From Rhytidiadelphus loreus (lineage: Eukaryota > Streptophyta > Bryopsida > Hypnales > Hylocomiaceae), in NCBI GenBank assembly GCA_947034895.1, contig OX344762.1:76254981-76318980 (forward strand): DNA of 64,000 nt. The letters are read 5' to 3'. Shown here piece after piece: positions 50,031 through 61,352 of the stretch. The position numbers and the translations under genes are program-made. How positions within the stretch are numbered: the first letter of the stretch is position 1; each line of letters begins with the position of its first letter. The notes beneath the pieces are model-generated. The model was not told the DNA's origin. It made no database searches and saw only the letters and a program-made list of their open reading frames with translations.

Positions 50031-50400
50031 AGGACTTACGAAGCTCAACACTCTTTTTTAGGTATGTTGGGAGGAAGTTGCCCTTTTCCATGAAACAAAT
50101 AATGCAAATTGCGAACAAAGACACATTGGTAAAGAGGGGAAAGTTAAACTCCTTGAAACAATTTTAAGTAAAATTTTGTAGGACACTACTTTCTTTTTAA
50201 AGGATATTGAAAATCGACTACTTGATGAAAGTGTCATTTTGTCATAGGGGAGTTTGACTTTTCAATCTCTCCTCCAATGGTCCCAATGTGCCTTTCATAT
50301 TTTCCTCAAGTTGTAGAAAGCACTATTAAATGTCATAAAAATTCAAATTTAAAAAATATCGATGCTTAAAAAATAAAAAATATATATTGATTGATTCATT

Positions 50401-53400
50401 AAGATTGCATCAATATGCTTCATATTCACTTTGAATAATGTTGACTACTTGTGCATTTTTAATAGCTAGTAGTAAATAAACAATCAAATCTTGCCAATAG
50501 GTTTGCACATCCGTGAATAGTGACCATCCCGGAAGGACCTCGCTGAAGGGCCGGGGTGATTTGACCTCCTCACTTGTCCCTGAAGAAAAAATCTGAAATT
50601 TTTTATTTCCCATGCATGATAAAATTTGCAATTTTTGAATTCGTATTTGCAATCAGAGATCCCAAATTAGCTAGGAGAGATGTAGAGCATACATTTTCTG
50701 GGCACAAAATAGGGGGTCTTTTTTTTACTTGGACCCCTGGACTCACTTGCGGGGGACGAGAGGGTCAGTTCACCCCGCCCCGCTGTGAAGGGACAACTAT
50801 ATTGAGCTCCTGCCCACACCTGCGTCGCACCTGCGTCGCGCGCCTGTGCCGGGGTGGCATTACCCCCCACTTTACCCCCAGCATAAAGCCTCCAAAGTTC
50901 CCATCCGGATGGTCGATGGCCAACCGTAGTAGGAGTCCACGAATGAGAGCAATGATAGCTGCTCCCATTGTGGCAAGCTTGTAGAATTTGTGGAATTCCA
51001 GGAGCCAAGAATGGAGTGACATTCATGTGCACAACATACATCCAGTAACTGACATTATTCACCACTGTTGGCAAATGTCCGTTTTGCATTAGTTCTCTGC
51101 AATTCAAGACACCCCCAACAACAACAACTGCTCCCGCCCAAGCAATTCCATTTCAGCTCCATGAACTCTCCAGGGAAACATTATCAGTGGGAGAGCTTAT
51201 CGAAACGGTTACACATTTGCATTTTAGGATGTTCATCTTGAGAAGTGTCATACCTCTGGAATTCCGTCGATTTAGAGAAAATGGCATTTTATATAAGAGT
51301 GACCAGCGATATCAATGTCTGCCTATCTGTAGCATTCATAATTAATATCGTTGAAGAGGAGGCAAACCGAACGGCAGCTAGCTGGTGTTGTCAAATCCTT
51401 GCGTAGAATTGCTAGACAAGGAAGTTGAACGAATTTCGATCACCCGGCTGGTCCCTGTGAACGTACATGCAAGTCATTTTTGTGTAAGAAGCGCTGTTTA
51501 TGCATATGCACAATATGGCGCGCGTAATAGGCATCCTTCTCACGTGAATTTCGTTCAATTGGTGGTGTTCCGCTAGCTACTTCGCTACTTTCCGGCCTGA
51601 ATCTCGCCGTAATGCGGTACCTGTCCTTGTTTATTAGACTTTCTATTGAAGATGTACTCCAGTATGTCGCGATTTTGGGCTCCAAATGACACGAATTGAA
51701 GGAAATGGAAGGTCGATATTGTCATTCATCTTAATTACGGATCGGAGATTGAAAACATTCGCACGCCAAGCACAGTAGACCGACATTATTTGCATCTTCA
51801 GCAGTTCCTTGCTTCCTAAAGTATTGAGACCCGAAGTTGGCTCCAGTGGATTGTTCGGGGAATGGTGGTACCACCGGTGGTGGTGTGAAAATCATTCTGT
51901 TTCAATCTCAGGATCCACAGATGGATCTCAGTACGCATTTTACTATTTTCTTGAGATGGCTACAGTTTGTTGTTTCCGATGGGCAGGATCGGCAGCTTGC
52001 AAATCAAGGAACAACTTGCAGACACTGCATCGATTTCTTTCTATTTAAAATTGAAGGAGGTTTTATGTCACTCCCGTTATTGAGGAGCTCGTGTAAGAAC
52101 AATGATAAGAGCCTGTTTAGGACCTCATTTAGTATTGGAGCTTTACTTGTAGGGCAATCTCGGCCAAGGAGGGATTTATGGAAAAAAGAAATGGTGACAA
52201 GAGCCGACAAGGAGAGCCATTTTTTTGTGGTAATCAACCTCGATGAAAAGGGGATTGCCTAATGTTAACCATAGATAGGAAATACATACATAAATGATAA
52301 TTGAGCAAATGTTGTGTAGATCATCCATTAGGGCACATAAGAACCCATAATGCCTGATTACAACATTTTTTTTTCATTGGCAAGGGATTGCAAGCAATAA
52401 TTGACCTGAGAAATGAATGGTGCATTTCCCAATGGTGGTTTACATTGGTGATGTGGGCCATTCACTTCAAAAATGGAGCCCTGTGCACAATAGAGTCTAG
52501 AAATATGCATTTTTGAACACTTTTCTAATCCCTATACTATAGCAAAGTCAAGATTCCTTATCCACTAATCTTATTGAATGTATATAATAAACTACCAAGA
52601 GCATCATTCTCCAACAATACGGGGAAACATCATCTTAGAAAAATATGCGGACATTATTGCATTACAACAAATTCTTGCACATCCCACCAGGCCACCAATG
52701 CAACTCATGATTTTGTCTTTCAATTCAACCAACAACAAGGCTCCTAGTGACATCTTTTGAATGGATAGTTACTACATCTTTTGAATGGATAGTGAGGAAA
52801 TCCCAATTTCCAACCAAAATGTTGTAGAATTTCAAAGAGGGAGGGTTCCACATGGGAACACCCCATCCATTGTTAATTTTTCCAAAAGGGGTACAAACTA
52901 TCACCCAATCACCCTATCTCCCATTCAATCAACCCTACCTTAATAGCTTCCCCCCTTTCTATTTGTGGTAGACAATTTTGCTACCATTCAATACGGGATT
53001 TTTTTGTACATCTCCATATTTGTATCTTGTATTCCATATATGTATGTAAAGTTTGTGTATCTATCATGTATTGTGTATCCATATCCACAATCCATATACA
53101 TATATGTATTTGACGGCCAAGATAATTTCTAATCAATAGTGGATGTTTTTTTAAGATCAACAGCATTGGAGAAGGGAAAAAAATTCTTGAAAGGGATCAA
53201 CGACTCTCGATTTTTCCGGAGAAGGAAGGGGGGAGAAAACAAATGTTCACATCTTTTGAGTGGATAGTGTCTTAAAAGGAAAGGGGAATCTCTATCATTG
53301 CTAATCCAATGATCTATTTGTTATTATCCCTAGCAAAAATACAATTTTTTGGCATCCCATAGAGAATATTTTGGTGGAGTCAAGCATTCATTGTTCACTT

Positions 53401-53674
53401 TACATCCAAAAAACACCAAATTAGACTTGTTTGGTGTAATGCTAGTGATTTCTAGCGATACTCTAATGGTTGGAGTGAATTGTAAACAATCATCAATTGG
53501 TAAACTAAACAAGCTAGGCAAAGTCAAGCCTAGAACACATTACATGAGGATTGATAAGACAAAGTTGTATACTAGACAAATCTGAAATGAACCCAACCCA
53601 ATTTGCAACGCCTACTTTTGCTGGAGTGAAATCAAATGTAACGTATAATCACACCTTTATTTGTCACTATTAGT
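50401..53674. other. Mixed intergenic DNA with a decayed kinase-unit upstream region
   Basis: 50.70-51.02 kb is locally GC-rich (CCTGCGTCGCACCTGCGTCGCG, TTACCCCC motifs). 51.64-51.66 kb holds an inverted CTTCAATAGAAAGTCTAAT piece, 52.46-52.52 kb matches 19.03-19.10 kb, and 53.47-53.58 kb (AGTGAATTGTAAACAATCATC ... AAACTAAACAAGC) matches upstream sequence of the kinase units. The frames at 50574-50984, 50667-51107 and 51837-52262 show no domain and no paralog support. Confidence 0.4.
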
Positions 53675-53678
53675 AATA

Positions 53679-54405
53679 GGGTAGATGCAAGAAACACCGA
53701 ATGATTTAGGGAGCATTATGCCAAAACTGCGTTTTTTCTGCCCAATACTACAAGTACTGCTAGTACTACAAAACGGAGCAATCTCAGACGGTGATCCAAA
53801 AAACTAACGGCCAATAGTACTTTTGAGTACTTTATAATACTGAAATAGTACTACTTAAAAAAAATGACAGTTTGTTACAGAAAGTAGATAAAATTAAGTA
53901 TAAATTAATAATAATTAGAAAATCCTGAATTAAAAAAAACTAAAAATTGGCCATTTGTAAAGACTTGATAGTGATTACGTTTCACCTAAAACTAAAAGTT
54001 GAAACCATCATGAATGTTTGGAGCGCTATTGGGCAAGGGACCCCTATTTGCATGCATGTTGAGGACAAAGAATTTTTTTTTTTTTTAATGCCTTTTGGTG
54101 GGCACATGCCCTTCTATTGTGGAAATAGCCCACAACAATCCTTGATGTACATCATCATTTTTGGATACTCCACAGTACTAAAAAACCCTAAAACGCAAAG
54201 TGTGACAAATTAGGTAAATTACAATTTAATTGAAGGATTCTTTTTCAAAATTTCTCAAAAATAAGGAATCTAAGGACTTCCAAGTTAGCCATCTCCAATA
54301 AAAATTTCAAGTATATGGACTTCATTTCCAAAAAGATATGGCGAATGGCATCTCCGTCATTCTAATTGTGCCGCAAAATAGTACTGGTGTTTCTTGCATT
54401 CACCC
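53679..54405. mobile_element. 727 bp non-autonomous DNA element, AATA target duplication with empty site
   Basis: Ends are GGGTAGATGCAAGAAACACC and its inverted partner (18 of 20 match). AATA flanks it at 53675-53678 and 54406-54409. Unit B at about 31.80 kb has the uninterrupted sequence AGTAATAGAACCTCAACATAG, a single AATA: the empty site. It is a diverged reverse-oriented copy of 30891-31614. No transposase frame is present. Confidence 0.85.
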
Positions 54406-54409
54406 AATA

Positions 54410-56016
54410 GAACCTCAACATAGTTTGTATTATTAAACATTATTGTTTTATTACATGCCATTGGCATGTGATGAAAGATTCCAATTAACTTTAGAAAGCA
54501 TTATTTAAACACTATACAAAAAAAGTTATGGATTACAAAGTATTGTCTAAGGTAGTCTATTCTAAAAGCACCCATGTTCTAAATGTGACCCCTGTTTAGG
54601 AATATGTGACCCTTGTCTAGGAATATGTGACATGTTGCTTGAAATATCTATTACTGTCAATCTCACATTGCTTCTCAATTTTTTATTAAGCACATCTTGT
54701 GTAATCAATATCTAATTTGTATGTTGCTTTTTGGTTCCATTGTAGGTGTTGTCATTTGGGCACTACACTTTATCAATGCATGTACCTTAGTGAAAATTGC
54801 ATTCTAAGGTACATTATAACAACATTGTATAGAATTAGGGCCAAAAGGGTTGAAAAGTGAGGATTTTATGAGTTCCATGAATACAACCAAGAAATTTATA
54901 TACACGGCAAAAGGTTCATTCATTATACATTCATCAATCTTGAAATTTCAACTCTTTTAGGTTATCATTGCTCCTATACAGGGAATTCATGGAGTCACAT
55001 TACCATCCACTTGGATTAATAAAATTTCCTTAGGGACAATAATGGAAAGATTGTATACTATCTATAGCAATCACTATTTTTTTCAAAAATGAATTGATTG
55101 ACATATATGCATGTGAAATATTTCTTGATTTGCTATTCAATGCAAAAGTAAGTTAAATCTACATAAAGGTCATTACGTAATATCTTATCTCTAGGCCTAT
55201 ACTTAAAAACACACTAAAAACACCACTTTCTCTTGTAATGAGATCTTGGTTGCATGGGAAGCAAAGAGTTCTTTTACTTTTGTATGCCTTCCATGTTGGA
55301 GATGTCCCTATCATCATATTGTCACATAGCTTTGTTGTGCAAGGTCCAGGAAACAATACAAATTACACAAGTATGGTCTTCAAAAAGAACTCCATTGTGC
55401 CTTGGAACAAGAAATGAAGTAGTGTCTCTATTGGAACACAACTTTGAGCATTTCCACAGCCCTTTTAGTAAATATAGTGATTCTACATTATTACATGCAT
55501 CCCATTGATGATGCTCTTAGATTCTTTGAAGTTCTTTAAATGTTGAATTTCAACTCTTAAACGAATGAACTTTTGTCACGTAAGGCCACATAAACACTTC
55601 GGACCATCTTCTATATTGTATTAGAATCAAAATACAAAATTTTCAAGTTTTCTAAAATAAGTGTTGTTTTTATCAAGTCCCATGATGTTTACACTTCTAT
55701 GTGTATACGGTGAAACTTCATTTTAGGAAAAGCTTTGTCTTTGTTGTCAAACTAAAAGTAGCTAAAAAGTTCAAGTCCAATGATGAATTATTTTGGAGAA
55801 AGTCAATAAGTTGCCTCTCTTGCTTTACATGAGCTGTCTTTAAAAATTTTGCAGCCAAGAATTCCAATTCTCTTCTTGCAACTATTGCACGCTTCAATGT
55901 AGAATTACATCATTTTTATCTGTTTTAGTTAGGCAAAGTTTGGCTAACTTTCTAGTGTTAGAAACCATGAGAATTTTTGATGGATGTTGAAATTTTAGTA
56001 AAGTTGGCAAGAATCT
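54410..56016. other. Downstream part of duplicated unit C
   Basis: It aligns with 31.80-33.67 kb of unit B. The frame at 55254-55508 shares its last 56 or so residues with unit B but not its start. No intact gene is seen. Confidence 0.5.
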
Positions 56017-57257
56017 CATTAGGAAAAAAATGAACCTCAAAAGAGGCCGCTACACAATGCAAAAATTTGAATGGCAATGACCTTCTCAACTCACTAATTG
56101 AGCCAAGATTGCATGATGGGCTCACATATTTGTCATGATGGGCTCAAGATTACGCAATCCATCTCCACGATCTTAGAAATCAACGGTTCACAATTTGGGG
56201 GCAAAAGTGTTCCATCCTTGTTGGAAGTCGACGTGGATCCTTATTGGAGGTCGACCTGGAAAAGTTGGAGGTCGATTTTGGCGCGAAGCTAGCACCAGTT
56301 CCCCTGCTGTAGTCCCCCTGTTGCCTCGCCTAAACCCTGCCCCTACTACCTCGCCAAACACATATGTAGTAGAATACATTTTTATTATATTTTTATTGAC
56401 AAATGTAACATTAACAAGCATTTTATCGTAGTCCAAAAATAGAATTGAAGGAATTTATTATTTTGTTTTGAATTTACTTGTTGGAAGAGAAATGCAATAT
56501 ATAGATATGGGGTGGTAGGAAGAACAATCCATGTGGGATATGTTAATTGGAATTAGTAGAAGCTTGAGAACTCATAGTGAAGTCAAATTAACATATCCCA
56601 CATGGTTTGTTCTACATCCTACCACTCTATATGTACATAAAGAGCTTCACTTCCTAATTGAAAACTCAAAAAACAAGTAGAAAACGCATTTGAAGCTATG
56701 AGAGGTAGATTTCAAAAGATTCAAATGTGGTTTTTTTATATCTCAATTTTTGAAGGTGGAAATAGCTATAGACTACATACTTGATTGAATTCATGTGCGC
56801 TCTTTGTGCGTCAGCTGTGTAGAAATGGCCCGGCCCGGTCTCCAAAATTGCATTGCAAAGTCACACTTGCCGCACATTGAAGCGCCTTGAAACCATCACC
56901 GCACATTGAAGCACTTCAAAATTTTGGTGGATGGAGAGTCTCATGCAAGCCAAGAAGAAGAAGGCACAAGAATTGGGGGGATGAAGAGTCTTATGCAAGC
57001 CAAGAAAAAGAAAGCACAAAAATTTGAAATGGAGATACTCAATCTTTCAAGGAAATCGTGATTCATGATGGCTCCATCATGAGAGATGGAGCATACACCT
57101 TTCACAAATTTTAAGATGACAAGTGGCCACAAGTGGCCACATGCAATCCTACGTGATCGTTCTAATGAGGATGTGGCTATTTTCATACTCATGCAATTAG
57201 TATTAAAATTAGTAAGAAAACTCGCGGCCTCTTTTGGGGTTCATTTTTTTCCTAATG
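56017..57257. mobile_element. 1,241 bp non-autonomous element with 34 bp inverted ends
   Basis: The left end CATTAGGAAAAAAATGAACC... through GAGGCCGC (56017-56050) matches the inverted right end (57224-57257) at 33 of 34 positions. The paralogous site in unit B (about 33.668 kb) reads GAATCTAATTGAAATAG without it. Apart from one ambiguous T, no target duplication is visible, so the superfamily is left open. Inside are a foldback at 56498-56637, a GTCGAC-rich segment at 56.22-56.28 kb and no transposase frame. Confidence 0.75.
56498..56637. repeat. Imperfect ~50-bp foldback inside the 1,241 bp element
   Basis: The left arm GGGGTGGTAGGAAGAACAATCC-ATGTGGGATATGTTAATT faces the right arm AATTAACATATCCCACATGG-TTTGTTCTACATCCTACCACTC around a loop of about 33 bases. 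It could be a nested MITE or give a hairpin RNA. Confidence 0.6.
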
Positions 57258-58140
57258 TAATTGAAATAGTCTTGTCAAATTCAAAATTATGCACTATTTA
57301 GATATGGCGGTCCATTACTTCCCATTGAAGGCAAGTCATGGGTATGAAACTCTATTTTCCATTAGATAAACTCAATCATTGTTAGTTTTGCTTTGTGGTC
57401 TTACTTCCTTCAATTCCACCTCTAGAATAATTGTGAAAAAGTAGCACCGGCCCTTTTCCTATGGCACTTATATTGACCTGTATAGTTGATCTTCTATCTA
57501 CATTCCTTTGTCATTTGGATTTGGAGTTCATATTTGGTCTTGATGATTATGCTTCATTAACATAAAGGATGTGGGGTTGTAAACTTTGTTTTTCCTCCTG
57601 TTGTTGTAGTCACTTTGCATTTTTATGTGGAGGATCTGAAACACAAGACATGCTTCTAAGCTTGATGCAGCTCATTTCATATCTCTTGTTCTAGGCATAG
57701 TGCTCAATTGATTTACTTGACAACCAACTTTGACTTGAGGACGAGAGATTTATGTTCCCTTTTGCATGGTCAACTTTGTTCATTGATGGTAGTGCAATAT
57801 CCCCATAAAAGCATGGCAGTTGATCTATTATGTTGTTGGTAGTCACTTGTTGTTGAGACATTCATCGCAATTGATTGTAAAATTTTCATGGTGAAGCTTA
57901 TACATATTAGATTATTGAAGTCTTTTTTGCAACTAATGTAAAAGGGACGAGTATGTTGAAAAACAAGGTTGTCTATCATAGTGTGACGTGGAGTTTTTAC
58001 ATCCTTAACACGAGTGAAGTACAAAAGTATCTTCAAATCCAACATGATTTAGAACTTTAGATTAATGGATAAAAATATTTTCTAAATTTTTCTTAAATCT
58101 AAATTAAATAAATAAATTCTTCTTCCAACCAAGAAATGTA
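57258..58140. other. 3' flank of unit C, aligned with 33.67-34.42 kb
   Basis: Sequence such as GAGGATCTGAAACACAAGACATGCTTCTAA is shared with unit B. C has extra sequence around 57.73-57.89 kb. No gene is seen. Confidence 0.5.
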
Positions 58141-58149
58141 CAGTAATAT

Positions 58150-58370
58150 CCCTATTATTCCCTGACTCCATACATCTCGATAAACATAATAAAAGGCCAA
58201 AAAGCTAATACAATCAAAATTGAAAGGAATGTCAAACATAATTTCTAGGAATCTTCACCTCTACTTTCTTCTTCTTCCTCTTCTTCTAGTACATAAGGCT
58301 TAAGAATCTCTACAATTTCATCAAATGGTGGCCTCATTGAAGGATCTTTGTGTCAACACATGTTCACTAA
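58150..58370 (-). pseudogene. Extra partial copy of the kinase 3' end
   Basis: About 220 bases repeat the 3' UTR and last coding part of a kinase gene (codons for RPPFDEIVEILKPYVLEEEE in B-like form), joined to the true 3' end of kinase C, which begins again near 58371 with ATATCCATGTCATTCCCCAACTCC. The copy's Cys codon in the CWHKD box is changed. It is a tail-end tandem duplication without a gene body. Confidence 0.75.
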
Positions 58371-58488
58371 TATCCATGTCATTCCCCAACTCCATACATC
58401 CGGATGACCATGATAAAAGGCAAAAAAGCTAATACAATCAAAATTGAAAGGAATGTCAAACATAATTCCTAGGACTCTTCACCTTACT

Positions 58489-59808
58489 TTACTCTTCTTC
58501 CCTCTTTTCAAGCATCTTTAGAATTTCTTCAAATGGTGGCCTCATTGAAGGATCCTTGTGCCAACATCTATTCACCAAATCCACCATCCAAGGAGGTGTT
58601 TCACTAGGCAACGTGGGCCTCACACCACCAATAACACCATCATAGTCATTTGCTCGTAGGTCTTCAAAAGGCAAACAACCTGACAAGATCTCATAGCAGG
58701 TCATTCCAAAACTATAGACATCTACTTGTTTGGTAAACAATTCCGACTTTTGGCCAATAGTTCGATTCTTCACAGCTTGTAATATTTCGGGTGCCTGCCA
58801 AAATCGCGTCCCTACAATTCCAACAGAGCATTCAAAGTCTGCTACCATGCAAATAAATTCATGTGGTTGCAAGTCGATTGGATCAAATTTAATTATAACC
58901 ACTTCCTCTATATTAAATATCCCAAAGACTAGTACATTGGCCGCTTTGAGGTCCCGGTGTATGATATCTCTTTCATGCAATTCCATCATACCCTTCGCAA
59001 TCCTGAGGATGATGTAAAAAGCTACATTGTCTTGAAATGGTGGGCCTTGGTTGTTGAAATGCAACATTCTTTCATTGATGAGCTTCCGCAAGTCCCCCCA
59101 AGCTCTATACATAAGGAAAGCAAACCTTCCTGTCGACTTCAACAATCGTATACCGAGTATATTGTTAAAATTATAACAATCATCTCCAAAGTTGCCGTGA
59201 ATACATGTTTGATCATTAGAGAGCATGGCAATGGGAAATAATTTGAGAAGGTCTCTCAATGGCGTCCCCTCCTTAAACACCTTCATAACCCAAAGCTCAT
59301 ATTTCTCACCATCATCCGTATATATCACGTGAGCATGGAAGAGTTGAGCTTGCCCTCCCTCCGCAAATGGAGTCGCACTGCTCAATCCAAACTCCCCATT
59401 CCCAAAAGTACCATCATCTAGAAGCATCCACTTAGGTAACCGTTGAGTAGAATCAGGTCCCAAATCATTTTCATCAATGAAGAACCCTCCAGGATATTTC
59501 TTTTGCAAACTCCGAAATACGCGCACGTTGTCATCTGCAACCTCTAATTTCCACTCTGGTGTCCTTTCTTCATTGATCCACCCAAGCAAGGAGGTGGAAC
59601 ATGAGTCCAAGGTTGGACCCTCCATAGCTGTGAAATAAGTGCTTGCCAATTCACTCCAATGCACTTTAGATAATTCAATCTCCGCCTTCACCTTTGCCTG
59701 CTCATTGTTCACTTCCAATGTCTCCATGGCCGCCCTTAAGCTCTCAACATGTGTTGAGCATGACTTTGGAGAGATTGGGGTTGTATTTGGGTTGGGCTCA
59801 TCAGCCAT
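58489..59808 (-). CDS. Protein kinase C, DFE variant with QAPE
   Basis: The ATG at 59808 (GCCATGG) gives 439 residues, colinear with kinase A. Motifs: EGGQAQLFHAH, WVMKVFKE (Lys176), HRDLKAAN, VADFECS (DFE), FWQAPE (Arg of the usual RAPE replaced by Gln), DVYSFGMTCYEILSG, CWHKDPSMRPPF. The insert between catalytic loop and DFE is the most divergent part among paralogs (FGIFNIEEVVIIKFDPIDLQ here). The C-terminus is shortened to MLEKREEE, lacking the YVPK end of A and B; this difference sits at the border with the duplicated 3' tail. N-terminal residues are closer to kinase B than to A, in agreement with the B/C unit alignment. No disabling mutation is seen. Confidence 0.87.
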   Translation of the reverse strand: MADEPNPNTTPISPKSCSTHVESLRAAMETLEVNNEQAKVKAEIELSKVHWSELASTYFTAMEGPTLDSCSTSLLGWINEERTPEWKLEVADDNVRVFRSLQKKYPGGFFIDENDLGPDSTQRLPKWMLLDDGTFGNGEFGLSSATPFAEGGQAQLFHAHVIYTDDGEKYELWVMKVFKEGTPLRDLLKLFPIAMLSNDQTCIHGNFGDDCYNFNNILGIRLLKSTGRFAFLMYRAWGDLRKLINERMLHFNNQGPPFQDNVAFYIILRIAKGMMELHERDIIHRDLKAANVLVFGIFNIEEVVIIKFDPIDLQPHEFICMVADFECSVGIVGTRFWQAPEILQAVKNRTIGQKSELFTKQVDVYSFGMTCYEILSGCLPFEDLRANDYDGVIGGVRPTLPSETPPWMVDLVNRCWHKDPSMRPPFEEILKMLEKREEE

Positions 59809-60270
59809 GGCTACTTTCTTGAAGATCACACTTCCAAGCCCTCAGGAAATGGAAGGCTCCCTGGAACACAAATTGCCTAGCTATTAGATGCGCTTCACAA
59901 GAAAGCACTTCACCTAATGGACCTTGCATTTTGACGAGGTAGGCTAATGACACTAAACTAGATCTATAGAGGCAATTGAAGTTGAGCTGAAGAGATTACT
60001 ATGAAGTTGATCTATGAAGAACAAGAAATGCTAACAAATGGACACCAAGAATAATTGCAACGTAATCAAAGAAGTAGACCAAACCCCAAAGAAGCTAAGA
60101 AACAAAATCAAACGGAGAACACAATTGGTGCTAGGAATCAAAGCACCTTTTGCAAGAAAGTTGCAAGGAAATAGGGAGAAGTTGACACTATGATAGAGCA
60201 AACTATCATCGCTTGCCTTGTATTGTAACACTCTCAAGTGCAAATTCTAGATAGAACTTTCAAATCTCAC

Positions 60271-60352
60271 CTCCAATTTCACAAGATGCCACAAAAAGCG
60301 GTCTCCACGCCAACCGAGGCTTTGAACGAATCCAGGAGGTAGCGCCGAGCAC
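60271..60352 (-). other. Leader exon cassette C1 of kinase C
   Basis: Equivalent of A1 and B1, 82 bases, with TTTCGTTCAG acceptor and GGAG|GTGAGATT donor. A one-base loss near CTGGATTCG relative to A confirms that frame is not conserved. Confidence 0.5.
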
Positions 60353-60639
60353 CTGAACGAAACTGGGATCATGATTCAGTGATAGCCACCCATGCGTACA
60401 GATAGAAGCAATGAGAAGAATCAAGTTCACTTACAGTACTGGACCATGGCTTCAAACAGAAACTCACGAACAAAATGAAATCGAGAACACAACCGATGCT
60501 CAGATCATGCACCCTCTCCAGGATCGATAGTTGCAAGGAAGGAAGGAGAAGCTGAAAGAGCAAGCTCCCATCACTGCATAGATGCCACTCTCCCAAGCAC
60601 AATTAAAGTCTTGCTTCCAATAATCAAAATGAAACTCAC

Positions 60640-60726
60640 CGTAAATTCAGCAAGATGGCCCAGAAAGCAGCCTCGACGCAATCCGCGTGCAGCTTTCGAA
60701 TGTACCGCAGGAGCTCGCGCCGTGCC
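60640..60726 (-). other. Leader exon cassette C2 of kinase C
   Basis: Equivalent of A2. The donor context is TTTACG|GTGAGT rather than TTTGAG|GTGAGT. The exon contains GGACCGCGTGCAGC-like GC-rich sequence also seen in A2. Confidence 0.4.
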
Positions 60727-60829
60727 CTTGTGCATACAAAACTGGGATCGTGAAGTTATCAATCACTGACTGCAACTGGATTTCCGGTTCAGTTTGTCCC
60801 CAAAATCTTGTGAGAAGCACGACGCCTCG

Positions 60830-61060
60830 CTCAAGCTCGGTGCTCCCAAGACCAAGGCGCGCGAATCCCAGTCGATGCTGCGTGGCATACAGACAGACGA
60901 ACTTGAAGCTCTGCGGTGCAGGCAGAAGGCCAGGATCACAAGAGTGAAGGATAGATGGACGTTTGCTCGAAAGCTGAAGTTGTTGCAGGCAGAGTTCAAC
61001 TTTATTGAGGGACGGCTTCGACCAAGTCAGTGTGGACCTGGCTGACGCAACGCGACCACG
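60830..61060 (-). promoter_or_regulatory. Conserved 5' end/promoter block of kinase C
   Basis: It aligns with the blocks upstream of kinases A and B, including CAGACAGACGAACTTGAAGC near 60.89 kb and GACCAAGTCAGTGTGGACCT near 61.02 kb. A 261-codon open frame crosses this and the leader but is not conserved in the other units. Confidence 0.35.
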
Positions 61061-61352
61061 GCATCTCCATCTGGAGGTACGATTCTTCTCCAGTCGAGGT
61101 TTCGTGACGTTTTGCACTACCAGTTGGTACATTTTGGGCTTTAAGCCACTTTCATTGAATTCAACCACAGGAGTAGTTCCAAGTAACTTATTTGTTTCTA
61201 GAATAGACTGTAAGGAATGGTCATCATGTAAGGAATGGTCATCAGATTCTAAATTAGTAATTATAGAAAACCAGGAATGAAATGGTGATGTGTGGTTACA
61301 GTATACCATCTGTCGCGTAGGCAAAAAAAATTGTTGTTTCCCATTGAGAATA

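Larger units (their letters stand above)
44440..50400. other. Six kilobases of diverged AT-rich repeats, no gene
   Basis: A sentence-like block starting TTAACCCCTAAAGGACCAAA recurs near 44.53, 44.86, 45.90 and 49.09 kb with the following TTTTTTGGCAACATAGCA. The family found inverted at 16.6-17.06 kb recurs at 45.38-45.80, 47.98-48.15 and 49.62-50.03 kb. Open frames are short and poorly protein-like. A stable hairpin at 48434-48517 is listed separately. Confidence 0.5.

Noticed and set aside
50574..51107. Overlapping 136- and 146-residue frames on opposite strands
   Set aside because: They depend on a GC-rich patch, show no domain, and the related 39.5 kb sequence does not keep either frame.
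51837..52262. 141-residue plus-strand frame
   Set aside because: No domain, no splice context, and it lies in decayed upstream-unit DNA. Kept only as a possibility.
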